Below, piece by piece: positions 49,923-59,901 of a DNA stretch of 64,000 nt (its first letter is position 1; every line of letters begins with the position of its first letter). This stretch comes from Thalassospira xiamenensis M-5 = DSM 17429 (GTDB lineage: Bacteria; Pseudomonadota; Alphaproteobacteria; Rhodospirillales; Thalassospiraceae). Both the position numbers and the translations under genes were made by a program. The DNA is taken from assembly GCF_000300235.2 (NCBI RefSeq), contig NZ_CP004388.1, positions 4,038,001-4,102,000 on the forward strand. The letters run 5' to 3'. The notes under the pieces are model-generated. The model did not search any database. It saw only the letters and a list, made by a program, of their open reading frames with translations, and was not told where the DNA came from.

Positions 49923-50249
49923 AGGAAGGTATCCTTCATTCAAACCAAAAGGGGCGGCCAACACACTATCGGGCTATTCAAAACCCGGTTCAAGGCCGTT
50001 CAGTCACCGGGCAGTGTTCGAATTTGGCGATCAGTAAAATGATCCTTCAAGGTCTGCCAATCAATGTCGCGGTCACCCAGCACATCCCGAATTATATTTC
50101 CGGATGCGGGGTTTTCTTTTGGGCGATTGCCGATTGACGGTGGCATCCGTAAGATCGAAGTCATATCTCGCAATAACAGGCCTAAACAGACTGCCTGCTC
50201 AAGAGCCCCACCAATCTCGCCAACACGTCACCACAAGGGAAGTATCAAA
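49923..50249. other. Divergent intergenic region between GST and leucyl aminopeptidase
   Basis: 327 bases. The + strand frame of the aminopeptidase is open from 50064, but that extension (MSRSPSTSRIIFPDAG...) looks like shadow sequence with no domain match. AAGGGAAG at 50235-50242 serves the TTG start at 50250. I see no other gene, terminator or strong promoter. Confidence 0.4.
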
Positions 50250-51650
50250 TTGTTCGATCACATTATCTCGTCTGAAAAGCCCTCCAACCCGGTCCGCATC
50301 ACGGCAGTTCGAGAATCCGATTTCAAAAAATGGCTCGGCAAACAGTCCGATGCTCATCAGGCATGGATTGCCTCGTCCGGCTATGACGGCAAACGCGGCA
50401 CCCATCTTGCCCTTGCCGGTGACGCGGGTACCTATCAGACCATCGTGATCAGCTATGTCGACGATGCCAAAACCCAGTGGGATTTTGCTGGACTTCCGAC
50501 TGCCCTGCCCGCGGGTGAATATATCCTGACAGATGATGTTACAAAAAATGATGCCATATGCGAAAAGGCCGTTCTTGGTCTTTACCTTGGCGGGTATCGT
50601 TTTGATCGCTACCGCAAATCAGAAGCCAGCACCGCGAAACGTGCGCTATTTGCCATTCCGTCAAACGATGCGACCAAACGTGCTGAAAATATCGCGCGTG
50701 GTATCGGACTTGCACGCGACCTGATCAATATTCCGGCCAATGATATGGGGCCGGAAGAACTCGAAGCCGCCGCACGTCGCCTTGGCGAGGAGTTTGGCGC
50801 AAAGGTGACGAGCATCATTGGCGAAGACCTGAACAAACGCAATTTCCCAGCGATCTACACGGTTGGCAAAGGCAGCGATCGTGCCCCCCGCCTGATTGAT
50901 CTTCATTGGGGTGATGAGAACGCACCAAAGGTCACACTGGTCGGCAAGGGTGTCTGCTTTGACACCGGCGGCTATGACCTCAAACCGTCAAGCAACATGC
51001 TTCTGATGAAAAAGGATATGGGGGGATCGGCACAGGTTCTTGGTCTGGCCCGTATGATCATGGCATCGGGTCTTCCGGTGCGCCTGCGTGTTCTGATCCC
51101 GGCGGTTGAAAACATGGTTTCGGGCAAGGCATACCGGCCAAGCGACATCCTTCAGACCAGGAAGGGCATCACCGTCGAAGTTGGCAATACCGATGCCGAA
51201 GGTCGCCTGGTTCTTTCCGATGCCCTGACCGAAGCCGCGGCCGAGGATCCCGAAATCCTGCTTGATTTCGCAACTCTGACCGGGGCTGCACGTGTTGCAC
51301 TGGGCCTTGGCCTGCCGGCACTGTTTTCCAACAATGACGACCTTGCCAATGGCCTTCTGGAAAATGGTCTGGCGCTGAATGATCCGATGTGGCGCTTGCC
51401 GTTGTGGGATGATTATCGTCCGATGCTCGATAGCAAGGCAGCCGACATGAACAACATTTCCGGTTCGCCCTATGGCGGTGCGATCATTGCGGCTCTGTTC
51501 CTTGATCGCTTCGCCGAAGGTGCAAAAGCCTGGGCCCATATCGACCTGATGGCGTGGAATCCTTCGGCACGTCCCGGACGTCCCGAAGGCGGCGAAGCCC
51601 AAGGAATCCGGGCCGCTTTCAAGCTCATTGCGGATCGTTACGGAAAGTAA
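50250..51650 (+). CDS. Leucyl aminopeptidase (peptidase family M17)
   Basis: 466 residues from a TTG at 50250 (LFDHIISSEKPSNPVRI), preceded by AAGGGAAG; no ATG or GTG in the conserved part competes. The M17 signature NTDAEGRLVLSDAL is intact, with the metal-binding KGVCFDTGGYDLKPSSNML (Lys, Asp) and KKDMGGSAQVLGLARMI. LLDFATLTGAARVALGLGLP is the substrate-binding loop. The N-terminal domain is shorter than in PepA, as in the alphaproteobacterial peptidase B-like group. It removes N-terminal residues from peptides using two metals. A small MarR gene follows after 94 bases. Confidence 0.9.
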   Translation: MFDHIISSEKPSNPVRITAVRESDFKKWLGKQSDAHQAWIASSGYDGKRGTHLALAGDAGTYQTIVISYVDDAKTQWDFAGLPTALPAGEYILTDDVTKNDAICEKAVLGLYLGGYRFDRYRKSEASTAKRALFAIPSNDATKRAENIARGIGLARDLINIPANDMGPEELEAAARRLGEEFGAKVTSIIGEDLNKRNFPAIYTVGKGSDRAPRLIDLHWGDENAPKVTLVGKGVCFDTGGYDLKPSSNMLLMKKDMGGSAQVLGLARMIMASGLPVRLRVLIPAVENMVSGKAYRPSDILQTRKGITVEVGNTDAEGRLVLSDALTEAAAEDPEILLDFATLTGAARVALGLGLPALFSNNDDLANGLLENGLALNDPMWRLPLWDDYRPMLDSKAADMNNISGSPYGGAIIAALFLDRFAEGAKAWAHIDLMAWNPSARPGRPEGGEAQGIRAAFKLIADRYGK

Positions 51651-51676
51651 ACATTTCGATTTTCCCAATTAGACCT

Positions 51677-51722
51677 TTGACATCCGCGCAGGGGTCAGGT
51701 AGACAGGTTACGTATTCGTAAC
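51677..51722 (+). promoter_or_regulatory. Promoter and inverted-repeat operator of the small MarR gene
   Basis: TTGACA (51677-51682) is a perfect -35, and TAGACA (51700-51705) after 17 bases is a weak -10. Just downstream GTTACG-N4-CGTAAC (51707-51722) is a 6-bp inverted repeat over the predicted start site, 22 bases before the regulator's ATG. The arrangement fits autoregulation by a dimeric repressor. Confidence 0.5.
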
Positions 51723-51744
51723 AAATTAATTGTTGGGCACAGGC

Positions 51745-52092
51745 ATGTCGATCGAGATCAAACCGTCTCAGGCGCTTGACCTTTGGCGTATCGCGATTGT
51801 TGAAAGCGTGCGTCGGGACTCTCCCGACCTTTCGGCTCGCCAGATGGCCCTTATGCTGACTGTTTATCTGACCCCGGCCCCGCATACCGTCCGGGGCCTT
51901 TCCGACGCCCTGAATATCTCCAAACCAGCGATTACACGTGCGCTTGACCGCCTCAGTTCACTGGGCATGGTCAAACGCAAGGTCGACGAAGATGATCGTC
52001 GCTCCGTTCTGATTCAGCGTACTGTGAAGGGCTCTGTCTTCTTGCGCGAATTTGGCGATATTATCGTGTCCGCGGGGAAGAAAACCGAATAG
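51745..52092 (+). CDS. Small MarR-type winged-helix regulator
   Basis: 115 residues from the ATG at 51745 (MSIEIKPSQALDLWRIAIV); a TTG at 51730 is also in frame. The winged helix is complete: SARQMALMLTVYLTPAPHTV, then GLSDALNISKPAITRALDRL (recognition helix) and the wing VKRKVDEDDRRSVLIQRTVKG with the DRRS motif of MarR. It lacks the long C-terminal dimerisation helix of typical MarR proteins, but the N-terminal helix could serve. No target gene is adjacent; the aminopeptidase upstream is a possible target. The inverted repeat at 51707-51722 is likely its own operator. Confidence 0.82.
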   Translation: MSIEIKPSQALDLWRIAIVESVRRDSPDLSARQMALMLTVYLTPAPHTVRGLSDALNISKPAITRALDRLSSLGMVKRKVDEDDRRSVLIQRTVKGSVFLREFGDIIVSAGKKTE

Positions 52093-52416
52093 ATTGATCT
52101 CTTGATCCGATGACGTTCGGGTCTCGTGGCAGTAGGTCAGGCGAAATTGGATTGATATTCTGTCGCCAATAGCTGGTCTGAATACCAAAAGTCGGGAAAT
52201 GGGACAGAAAATCTGTCCTAAAGCTAAAACTCTCCCTTCTCATACGTAAGAATAGGTATCAAACAGACCAGTTGGTTTGTTCGAAGCTTCTGTATTTCGT
52301 CAAACAGAATATATTTTTAGTGTTTAATATCAAACCGTTACTGACAATCACCTGTGTCACGAGCCCAAAACACGCAGTTTTGACGCCAAGAAATAATACC
52401 CGATCCAACTTTCGGC
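52093..52416. other. Convergent intergenic region after the small MarR gene
   Basis: 324 bases with no convincing gene. A hairpin GGACAG-N5-CTGTCC lies at 52202-52218 without a following T-run. The only short open frame (52272-52496 on +) runs into the end of the LysE gene and has no features of a protein. AT content is higher than the surroundings. Confidence 0.4.
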
Positions 52417-53085
52417 CTAGCGGGTCCGCGCCACGCTTTCAGGCATGTCAATCAGGGACAAAAGCAGGGCGGCAACAATCAAAACACCGCCACTGATCCG
52501 GCCAATCGTGTTTTTTCCACCACGTTTCAACAACCATGGCATCAGTCTTGCGGCACCAAACGCATACATCATTACGAATGTGTAATCAAAAATCACAAAC
52601 GTAATCCCAAGGATCACCAATTGCGACCAAAGGTCCACCGAAGGATCAATGAACTGCGGGAATAATGCACCAAAAAACGCGATCGCTTTCGGGTTACCCG
52701 CTGCAACCAGAAAACCTTCGCTAAACAACCGACGTTTTCGTACCGGCTCAAACCCTGTTCTGATTTTTATTTCGGTATCGTTATCATTTCTTGATACCTT
52801 GGGTTTTCGCAGGATTGCCGTCAGACCGATGACAATCAGGAACGCGACGCCGCACCATTTGACAACGCCAAACGCCGTCACCGATGTCGCCAGCAACGCC
52901 CCCAAGCCAACCGCGACAATCACCATCTGGATCATGTTTGCGGTCACATCACCAAGGGCGGTAATCATGGCCGGGCGCGGTCCATAACGTAACGAATGCG
53001 ACATGCCGATCAGGACACTGGGCCCGGGCGTTGCCACCATAAGCGATACAAGTGCGCAAAAGCTGAGCCATGTTTCAATCGACAT
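52417..53085 (-). CDS. LysE/RhtB-family exporter
   Basis: 222 residues with six membrane helices. The LysE motif LVSLMVATPGPSVLIGMSH, then ITALGDVTANMIQMVIVAVG and VKWCGVAFLVIVGL-like VKWCGVAFLIVIGLTAIL, are present. GFLVAAGNPKAIAFFGALFP holds the conserved NPKA motif. GGGGAA lies 6 bases before the ATG at 53085. Likely an amino-acid or small-metabolite/proton exchanger, a different branch from the LysE at 39193-39861. It stands alone between the small MarR gene and an exported hypothetical protein. Confidence 0.88.
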   Translation of the reverse strand: MSIETWLSFCALVSLMVATPGPSVLIGMSHSLRYGPRPAMITALGDVTANMIQMVIVAVGLGALLATSVTAFGVVKWCGVAFLIVIGLTAILRKPKVSRNDNDTEIKIRTGFEPVRKRRLFSEGFLVAAGNPKAIAFFGALFPQFIDPSVDLWSQLVILGITFVIFDYTFVMMYAFGAARLMPWLLKRGGKNTIGRISGGVLIVAALLLSLIDMPESVARTR

Positions 53086-53288
53086 TTCATTCCCCGGATT
53101 ACGTCAATCAAGACGGAATATCATGCCCATGTCACCATACAAGTGCACTCTGTCGATCAGGCATCCTGAAAACAGGTAACCAGGCAATGGATCACACCGA
53201 ACAAAAACCATTCGGGTAAGGAGAAGGAAATTGTTTTGAATTACCGATACGGTATCGGCGGGTATGCCTTTAGGCGGGCGAAATAACC

Positions 53289-53975
53289 TTAGCGGCCCGG
53301 CTTCTTGTCGCCGGGCCAGTTATCATAAAATTTGCGCACCTGAACCGAACGAATTGATTCTGGCGGCACGATGCGGCGTGCGGTTGCCAGAAGCCGGTTC
53401 TGAAGTGCTGCAAAATACCTATTGGTTGTTGGACGGAACGGAGAGAACGGTGGCTCGGATTTGATTTCCTCGCCCTTTTCTTTCGCCGCTTCTAAGGTTT
53501 CTTTTTCTGCTTCGAGTTCTTCTGGCGTTTTGGGCGGCGGTGGTGCAATCAGCTCCGGCCCGTTATAGACAAAACCACGTTTGCCTGCTTCAAGTTTCTC
53601 GTATCGGTTCTGGGTATCGCGATACATGATGCGTTGCAGATCTCGCAGGAACGCATTCAATAATTTTGGCTCTGCCTGCTCGATGACCGCACGATCAGCA
53701 ACACTTGATGCTTCAAGCCAGACATAGAACACCATTTGCCGGATCGCGCCGCTCTTGGGCAAAACAACGGTAAGCGCAATTGAATCCGGTTCGATCACCG
53801 TTTCCGGAATTTGCGGTTCTTTTGGCTCGGCACTTTCAGACGGCTTTGCGTCCTCTTGCCCACCGCCCGATGCCTGTGCATCCGGACCAAACAGCGCAAT
53901 CCCGATCATCATCGCCAAAAGCGATTTGAAAAGGCAGTTCCTGAACGCCTTCGGTTTTCTTGCCGGTTCGGTCAT
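53289..53975 (-). CDS. Exported hypothetical protein
   Basis: 228 residues. After a basic N terminus a signal-type helix is visible (LFKSLLAMMIGIALFGPDAQA) with probable cleavage at QA|SGGG. A Glu/Pro-rich linker follows. The folded part begins DSIALTVVLPKSGAIRQMVF and has PKLLNAFLRDLQRIMYRDTQ, then a Pro/Glu coiled region PPPPKTPEELEAEKETLEAA, and ends AALQNRLLATARRIVPPESI. The strand plus two-helix arrangement faintly recalls FliL, a flagellar membrane protein, but no motif is decisive and no flagellar gene is near. Function unknown. Confidence 0.65.
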   Translation of the reverse strand: MTEPARKPKAFRNCLFKSLLAMMIGIALFGPDAQASGGGQEDAKPSESAEPKEPQIPETVIEPDSIALTVVLPKSGAIRQMVFYVWLEASSVADRAVIEQAEPKLLNAFLRDLQRIMYRDTQNRYEKLEAGKRGFVYNGPELIAPPPPKTPEELEAEKETLEAAKEKGEEIKSEPPFSPFRPTTNRYFAALQNRLLATARRIVPPESIRSVQVRKFYDNWPGDKKPGR

Positions 53976-54056
53976 GAACAGTTTGCTTTCAGCCCGTTAT
54001 TAATTTTACGCAATACCCAACGAACGCCAATTGTCCCGTCAAGTTCCGATTTGGGG

Positions 54057-55691
54057 TCAGCTCTGCACAAGCTCCAGCCCCGCAGCACGCAAATCAAGTG
54101 CTGCTGCCAACAAAGCCTTTGTATAGGATTCTTTCGGATTTTCAAAGACTTCGTCGGCATTTCCGCTTTCGACAAGCCGCCCACCCTGCATCACCATTAC
54201 CCGATGCGAAAGCGCACGCACAACCCGAAGGTCATGGCTGATAAACAGATAGGCCATCTTGTGGCGCGCCTGAAGATCGCGCAAAAGATCAACAATCTGC
54301 GCCTGTACAGACATATCAAGTGCCGAGGTCGGTTCATCAAGCACCATGAAACGCGGCTTTAAAACAAGTGCACGCGCAATCGAAATACGCTGGCGCTGTC
54401 CGCCGGAAAATTCATGTGGATACCGGTCCATCGCATTTAACGGCAAATCAACTTCGCGCAGGGCTTCGGCAATGCGTTCGGTACGCTCCTGCCGCGACAT
54501 TTCCGGATGATGGATTTCAAGCCCTTCGCCCACGATCTGGCTGATTGACATCCTCGGGCTCAGGGATCCGAACGGGTCCTGAAACACCACCTGCATGTCG
54601 CGGCGCAGGGCCCGCAAATCGGCCCCGGAAAACTGCCGCACATCTTTACCGTCAAACCAGATATCACCAGTGGACGACAAAAGCCGCAAGATCGCCATCG
54701 CCAGTGTCGTTTTGCCCGATCCGCTTTCGCCGACAATACCCAGCGTCTCGCCCTGCCTCAGGGTAAGCGATATATGGTCTACGGCATCAAGGTAATATTC
54801 CGGACGCCCCAAAATCCCCTTCTTACCAATCGGGAACCGCACCAGAATCTCATTGGTTCGGATTAGTTCCTTTGCATTTTCGGGCAATGGCGGGGCATTA
54901 CCACTTGGCACTGCCGCCAGAAGCTTTTGGGTATAAGGATGCTGCGGATTGTCAAAAAGCCCCCGGCCTGTGCCGCGCTCAACCACCTCGCCATCCTTCA
55001 TGACGCAGACATTATCGGCCATCTTCTGCACGATCTGAAGATCATGGGTAATCAGCAACAAACCCATGCCAAGCTTGGCCTGCAAATCCTTCAATAATTC
55101 AAGGATCTGTGCCTGAATGGTTACATCAAGGGCCGTGGTTGGCTCGTCGGCAATCAGCAATTCCGGTTCATTTGCCAATGCCATGGCAATCATCACGCGC
55201 TGGCGCTGTCCACCCGATAATTCATGTGGCAATGCTTTAAGCCGCGAAGCCGGATCAGGAATACCCACCAGATCAAGCAGTTCAAGAATACGCGCCCGTG
55301 CTTTGGCACCGCGCAATCCCTTATGCAGCAGCAACACCTCGCCGATCTGCTTTTCGATATTGTGCAGCGGGTTTAACGATGTCATCGGTTCCTGGAAAAT
55401 CATTGCAATCCGGTTGCCGCGGATGTTTCGCAGGATTTTCGCATCCGTTCCGACCATTTCCTGCCCGTCAAACAAGATCGAACCACCCGGGTGGCTGGCC
55501 CGCGGATAGGGGAGCAATTGCAGGATCGAAAGTGCGGTCACCGATTTACCCGATCCGCTTTCCCCCACAAGCGCCATGGTCTCCCCGCGCTTCATGGCAA
55601 ACGAAACGCCTTTGACCGCCGGGACACCGGCAAAACTTGCCGAAAGATTCCTTACTTCCAGAAGCGGCTGTGTCGATTGATTGGTCGTCAT
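54057..55691 (-). CDS. yejF: ABC transporter ATP-binding protein YejF (two fused ATPase domains)
   Basis: 544 residues from the ATG at 55691 (AGGGGAAC upstream); the frame is open to 55730. Two ABC domains lie in tandem. Domain 1 has GESGSGKSVTALSILQLLPY (Walker A) and LSGGQRQRVMIAMALANEPE then LLIADEPTTALDVTIQAQIL. Domain 2 (from about residue 290) has GESGSGKTTLAMAILRLL, FSGGQRQRISIARALVLKP and MVLDEPTSALDMSVQAQIV. The fusion is typical of YejF of the oligopeptide/microcin C importer YejABEF. The gene is last in yejA-yejB-yejE-yejF. It hydrolyses ATP to drive uptake through YejBE. Confidence 0.93.
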   Translation of the reverse strand: MTTNQSTQPLLEVRNLSASFAGVPAVKGVSFAMKRGETMALVGESGSGKSVTALSILQLLPYPRASHPGGSILFDGQEMVGTDAKILRNIRGNRIAMIFQEPMTSLNPLHNIEKQIGEVLLLHKGLRGAKARARILELLDLVGIPDPASRLKALPHELSGGQRQRVMIAMALANEPELLIADEPTTALDVTIQAQILELLKDLQAKLGMGLLLITHDLQIVQKMADNVCVMKDGEVVERGTGRGLFDNPQHPYTQKLLAAVPSGNAPPLPENAKELIRTNEILVRFPIGKKGILGRPEYYLDAVDHISLTLRQGETLGIVGESGSGKTTLAMAILRLLSSTGDIWFDGKDVRQFSGADLRALRRDMQVVFQDPFGSLSPRMSISQIVGEGLEIHHPEMSRQERTERIAEALREVDLPLNAMDRYPHEFSGGQRQRISIARALVLKPRFMVLDEPTSALDMSVQAQIVDLLRDLQARHKMAYLFISHDLRVVRALSHRVMVMQGGRLVESGNADEVFENPKESYTKALLAAALDLRAAGLELVQS

Positions 55692-55701
55692 AACCGTTCC
55701 C

Positions 55702-56733
55702 CTAGAAGGTTTTTCGTGGATCAAAGGCATCGCGCACCGCCTCGCCGATAAAGATCAGCAAACTCAGCATAATCGCGATTGCAAAGAACGCCGTCATGCC
55801 AAGCCACGGTGCCTGAAGGTTGTTTTTACCCTGCGCAAGCAACTCGCCAAGCGACGGCGATCCGGGCGGCATGCCCAGCCCCAGAAAATCAAGCGATGTA
55901 AGGGCCACGATCGAACCGTTCAACACAAACGGCAGGAACGTAATCGTTGCCACCATCGCGTTCGGCAGAACATGGCGATACATGATGCGATAATCGGTCA
56001 TGCCCAATGCGCGCGCGGCCCGAACATATTCGAAATTGCGCGCACGCAGGAATTCCGCACGCACAAGCCCCGTCAAACTCATCCAGCTAAACAGCACAAG
56101 AATGAACAAAAGCGTCCAGAAACCGGGCGCAAACAGGCTGGCCAGAATGATCAGGATGAACAACTGCGGCAATCCGGACCAGATTTCGATCACACGCTGG
56201 AAACCAAGGTCAATCCAGCCACCGAAATAGCCCTGTACCGCACCAGCCGCGATCCCGATCACCGAACTGATCGCCGTTAAGGCAAGGCCAAACAGGATCG
56301 AAATCCGGAATCCGTAAATCAGGCGCGCCAGAACATCGCGCCCAAGATCATCTGTTCCCAGCCAATGCCGGAACGATGGCGGGGCTGGCTGTGCCTCGCG
56401 CATTTCAAAATCGATGGTATTGTAAGAAAACGGTATCGGCGGCCAGATGGCAAAACCGTATTCCTCGATCTTGCCAAGGATATAGGGATCATAGAAATCC
56501 GTCTCGACGTCAAAATCGCCGCCATAAACGGTTTCAGGGTGGTCTGACAGGATCGGGATATACCAGTTATCGTCATATTTGACGAAGATCGGCTTGTCAT
56601 TGGCCACCACCTCTGCGACCAGACAGATGACGAACAGGATCGTGAAAATCACAAGCGACCAGTATCCGCGCTTGTTGGAACGGAAATTTGCGATCCGGCG
56701 CTTGTTCAACGGCGAAAGAATGATGTTTTGCAT
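55702..56733 (-). CDS. yejE: ABC transporter permease YejE
   Basis: 343 residues from the ATG at 56733 (GGGAG 8 bases upstream); a TTG at 56739 also lies in frame. The start SPLNKRRIANFRSNKRGYWS is the YejE N terminus. A periplasmic insertion follows (DNWYIPILSDHPETVYGGDF; SFRHWLGTDDLGRDVLARLI). The EAA loop is EYVRAARALGMTDYRIMYRH. About six helices are present. It forms the translocation pore with YejB. It follows yejB with a 2-base gap and precedes yejF with an 10-base gap. Confidence 0.93.
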   Translation of the reverse strand: MQNIILSPLNKRRIANFRSNKRGYWSLVIFTILFVICLVAEVVANDKPIFVKYDDNWYIPILSDHPETVYGGDFDVETDFYDPYILGKIEEYGFAIWPPIPFSYNTIDFEMREAQPAPPSFRHWLGTDDLGRDVLARLIYGFRISILFGLALTAISSVIGIAAGAVQGYFGGWIDLGFQRVIEIWSGLPQLFILIILASLFAPGFWTLLFILVLFSWMSLTGLVRAEFLRARNFEYVRAARALGMTDYRIMYRHVLPNAMVATITFLPFVLNGSIVALTSLDFLGLGMPPGSPSLGELLAQGKNNLQAPWLGMTAFFAIAIMLSLLIFIGEAVRDAFDPRKTF

Positions 56734-56735
56734 GA

Positions 56736-57845
56736 TCAATTCTCCCGCGCTTCAAAGTCGATCCGCGGATCAATCAGGTGATAGCTGAGATCACTGATCA
56801 GGTTCAGAACAAGACCAAACAACGTAAACAGATAAAGTGTCGCAAACATCACCGGATAATCACGCTTCATCACGGCTTCAAAACCCAGCAATCCAAGTCC
56901 GTCGAGTGAGAAAATCACTTCGATCAGAACCGAGCCGGTAAACAGCAGCCCGATCAGTGCACTGGGAAAACCGGCAATCACCAGCAACATCGCATTGCGG
57001 AAGACATGTCCGTACAGAACCCGCTTTTCCGTCAGTCCCTTGGCCCGCGCGGTCACCACATATTGTTTGTTGATTTCATCCAGAAACGAGTTTTTGGTCA
57101 GCATCGTAAGTGTAGTGAATCCGCCAATGGTCAATGCCGTAATCGGCAATGCCAGATGCCAGAAATAGTCCGCAACCTTGCCCAAAAGCGACAATTCATC
57201 AAAATTCGATGATGTCAGCCCCCTTAACGGGAACAGATCGAAATAGGTTCCACCGGCAAACACCACGATCAGCATTACGGCAAAAAGAAAGCCCGGAATG
57301 GCATAACCGACAATGATCGCCGCCGATGACCAGACATCAAAATTCGATCCGTCCCGCACGGCCTTGGCAACGCCAAGCGGCACGGAAATGATATAGATGA
57401 TCAATGTCGACCAAAGGCCAAGCGATATCGAGACCGGCATCTTGTCGATCACGATATCGACCACATCGCGATCCTGAAAATAGCTTTGGCCGAAATCGAA
57501 CGTCAGATAATTTTTCATCATCATCCAGAAACGTTCATAAGCCGGTTTATCGAACCCGAACTGCTTTTCAAGCTGGGTGATGATTTCGGGGTCAAGTCCC
57601 TGAGCCCCACGGTAGTTCGAGGTCGAGGAAAAATTGTTTCCCCCGCTGGCACCGCCGCCGCCCCCACTATCAGCCCCCTGATTGCTGATGCGCGCGGTAG
57701 CGGCAACGTCCGTGCCCTGTAACTGGGCAATCATCTGTTCGACCGGGCCGCCCGGCGCGAATTGCACGATTGCAAAGTTCAGAACCATAATCCCGAACAG
57801 CGTCACCGGGATCAGCAAAAGACGACGCAGGATGTAATTCAGCAT
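56736..57845 (-). CDS. yejB: ABC transporter permease YejB
   Basis: 369 residues. The start [20 protein letters not shown] and [20 protein letters not shown] are the OppB/YejB signature. A Gly/Ser-rich loop near residue 60 ([13 protein letters not shown]) is a local feature. The middle [20 protein letters not shown] and the EAA loop [20 protein letters not shown] are conserved. It has six helices. It sits 3 bases after yejA and 2 bases before yejE. With YejE and YejF it imports oligopeptides or peptide-nucleotide antibiotics delivered by YejA. Confidence 0.94.
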   Translation of the reverse strand: MLNYILRRLLLIPVTLFGIMVLNFAIVQFAPGGPVEQMIAQLQGTDVAATARISNQGADSGGGGGASGGNNFSSTSNYRGAQGLDPEIITQLEKQFGFDKPAYERFWMMMKNYLTFDFGQSYFQDRDVVDIVIDKMPVSISLGLWSTLIIYIISVPLGVAKAVRDGSNFDVWSSAAIIVGYAIPGFLFAVMLIVVFAGGTYFDLFPLRGLTSSNFDELSLLGKVADYFWHLALPITALTIGGFTTLTMLTKNSFLDEINKQYVVTARAKGLTEKRVLYGHVFRNAMLLVIAGFPSALIGLLFTGSVLIEVIFSLDGLGLLGFEAVMKRDYPVMFATLYLFTLFGLVLNLISDLSYHLIDPRIDFEAREN

Positions 57846-57848
57846 GGC

Positions 57849-59807
57849 CTAGTACCCCCCCTTCTTAAGCTGCCGCGACTTTTCGGGATCAATCCACCAT
57901 GTCATGACCGATGTTCCCTTAAGCGGCACCTCTTCAGGTCGCCCGAACACATCCCAATAGGCCATCCGATCCCCGCCAAGATAATATTGCGGGATCACGT
58001 AAAATCCCCACTGCAACACACGATCAAGCGCGCGTACCCGCTGAACAAGGCTTTCGCGGCCGTCTGCTTCGATGACCAGATCGATCAGTTCATCAATAAC
58101 CGGATTTTTGATACCTGCAAAATTCCGGCTGCCCGGCTGATCTGCTGCCTGCGATGACCAGAAAAACCGCTGCTCGTTCCCCGGTGAAAGACTTTGCGTC
58201 CACCAGAAAGTCGTCATATCGAAATCATAGGCCTGAATACGATTGACCCACTGCCCGGTATCAATCATGCGAATATCCATGGTCACGCCAAGCTGACGCA
58301 GGCGGGCTTTAAGAACCAGCGCGATTTTCTCAAGCCCTGGCTGGCGGATAATCAGCTCGAACCGGAACGGCTCGCCGGTCTTGCTGTTGACCAGTTGCAT
58401 GTTGCGCAACTGCCAACCCGCCTCCTGCAAAAGCTTCATCGAATGACGCAATGCTTCGCGTCGACCATTGGGCGCATCAAAGTTCGGCAATTGCGGCGGC
58501 TGGGTGAACAGTTCGGGCGGCAGCTGACTTCTGAATCCTTTCAGAATATCAAGCTCCTCGCCTTCCGGCACGCCGGTTGCCGCAAGTTCCGAATTGGCGA
58601 AATAGCTGACATTGCGCTTATACGCGCCATAGAACATCGCCCGGTTCAGCCATTCGAAATCAAACGCATATTGCAGCGCCTCCCGAACACGGATGTCAGA
58701 AAACAGGGGCTTGCGTGTGTTAAACACATAGGCCTGCATACCGTTTGGCAGATTGTCAGGCAGGAATTCCTTCCTGATCTGGCCGTTCTGGATTGCCGGG
58801 GTGTTGTATGCCGTGCTCCATTCGCGCGATGAATGTTCGCTTCTGATCATGTATTCACCGGCAAAGAACGCCTGACGTGATACATCGGGATCAAGATAGG
58901 TATCAAACCGCAGCGTATCGTAATTATTGCTGCCGCGATTGACCGGCAAATCCGCCGCCCAGTAATCCTTGACCCGTTCATAGGTGATCTGGCGACCGGC
59001 CTCGAAAGACTTGATTTTATAGGCCCCACTGCCGACAGGAGGATCAAAGGTCGTCTTGGAAAAATCCCGCCCTTCCCAGTAATGCTTTGGCATGATGGAA
59101 AGTTCGGCAACAATCATCGGCAATTCGCGATTATTGCCCGGCTTGAAATCAAAACGCACCGTCAGATCGTCAAGCGCTTCGACTTTATCGACCTGCGCGT
59201 AATATTGCCGGTAAACCGGGCTGCCTTTTTCAATCAGGATATTGAATGAAAACACCACGTCTTCGGCGGTGATATCAGTGCCATCCTGAAAGCGTGCCCG
59301 AGGATCTAGATGGAAAATAACAAAGGATCGATCGACCGGATATTCAACGCTACGCGCAATCAAACCATAAAGTGACGAAGGCTCATCCGCACTCGACACC
59401 ATCAGACTGTCATACATAAGCCCAAGGCCGCTTGCTGCCGTCCCCTTAAGCGTGAAGGGGTTTAATGTATCAAACGAGACGATGGAACTTTGCACCAGCG
59501 TCCCGCCCTTGGGCGCATCCGGATTGACGTAATCGAAATGCCGAAAATCAGGACCGTATTTCAGATCACCATAAAGCGATATGCCATGTGACACAGTGGT
59601 TAGCGGACTGAGCTGTTCCTCTGCTACCGGAACTGTCGGGGCCGCTGTAATGTCGGGCTTGTCGCCTGTCTGTGCCGCCGCCGGACCGGCCATTGCGATT
59701 GGTAATCCGATCACAACCGCCAGAAGCATCCCCCCGACATAACGGGAAAACGTTCCCCGGCTCCCGTTTTTCCGTGCGATGCACGTCTCGCCTTCTTGCC
59801 GCGTCAT
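57849..59807 (-). CDS. yejA: Periplasmic oligopeptide-binding protein YejA
   Basis: 652 residues from the ATG at 59807 (MTRQEGETCIARK; AGGAA upstream), longer than the ~600 of enterobacterial YejA because of a ~40-residue N-terminal leader. The signal helix is GGMLLAVVIGLPIAMAGPAAAQ. Family 5 solute-binding features are: HFDYVNPDAPKGGTLVQSSI, SFDTLNPFTLKG, DGTDITAEDVVFSFNILIEK, PDVSRQAFFAGEY and the ending YYLGGDRMAYWDVFGRPEE. It captures peptides in the periplasm for YejBEF. It is the first gene of the operon. A GcvA-like LysR gene (60040-60966) lies upstream and on the same strand. Confidence 0.93.
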   Translation of the reverse strand: MTRQEGETCIARKNGSRGTFSRYVGGMLLAVVIGLPIAMAGPAAAQTGDKPDITAAPTVPVAEEQLSPLTTVSHGISLYGDLKYGPDFRHFDYVNPDAPKGGTLVQSSIVSFDTLNPFTLKGTAASGLGLMYDSLMVSSADEPSSLYGLIARSVEYPVDRSFVIFHLDPRARFQDGTDITAEDVVFSFNILIEKGSPVYRQYYAQVDKVEALDDLTVRFDFKPGNNRELPMIVAELSIMPKHYWEGRDFSKTTFDPPVGSGAYKIKSFEAGRQITYERVKDYWAADLPVNRGSNNYDTLRFDTYLDPDVSRQAFFAGEYMIRSEHSSREWSTAYNTPAIQNGQIRKEFLPDNLPNGMQAYVFNTRKPLFSDIRVREALQYAFDFEWLNRAMFYGAYKRNVSYFANSELAATGVPEGEELDILKGFRSQLPPELFTQPPQLPNFDAPNGRREALRHSMKLLQEAGWQLRNMQLVNSKTGEPFRFELIIRQPGLEKIALVLKARLRQLGVTMDIRMIDTGQWVNRIQAYDFDMTTFWWTQSLSPGNEQRFFWSSQAADQPGSRNFAGIKNPVIDELIDLVIEADGRESLVQRVRALDRVLQWGFYVIPQYYLGGDRMAYWDVFGRPEEVPLKGTSVMTWWIDPEKSRQLKKGGY

Positions 59808-59901
59808 ATTTATTCCTGAAATGTGCCCGGCTCGAAGCCCGAACCCCGGCAGGGCCAATACGCATCATTGAACCATCTGACATCATTACGGACGCAATGA
59901 T

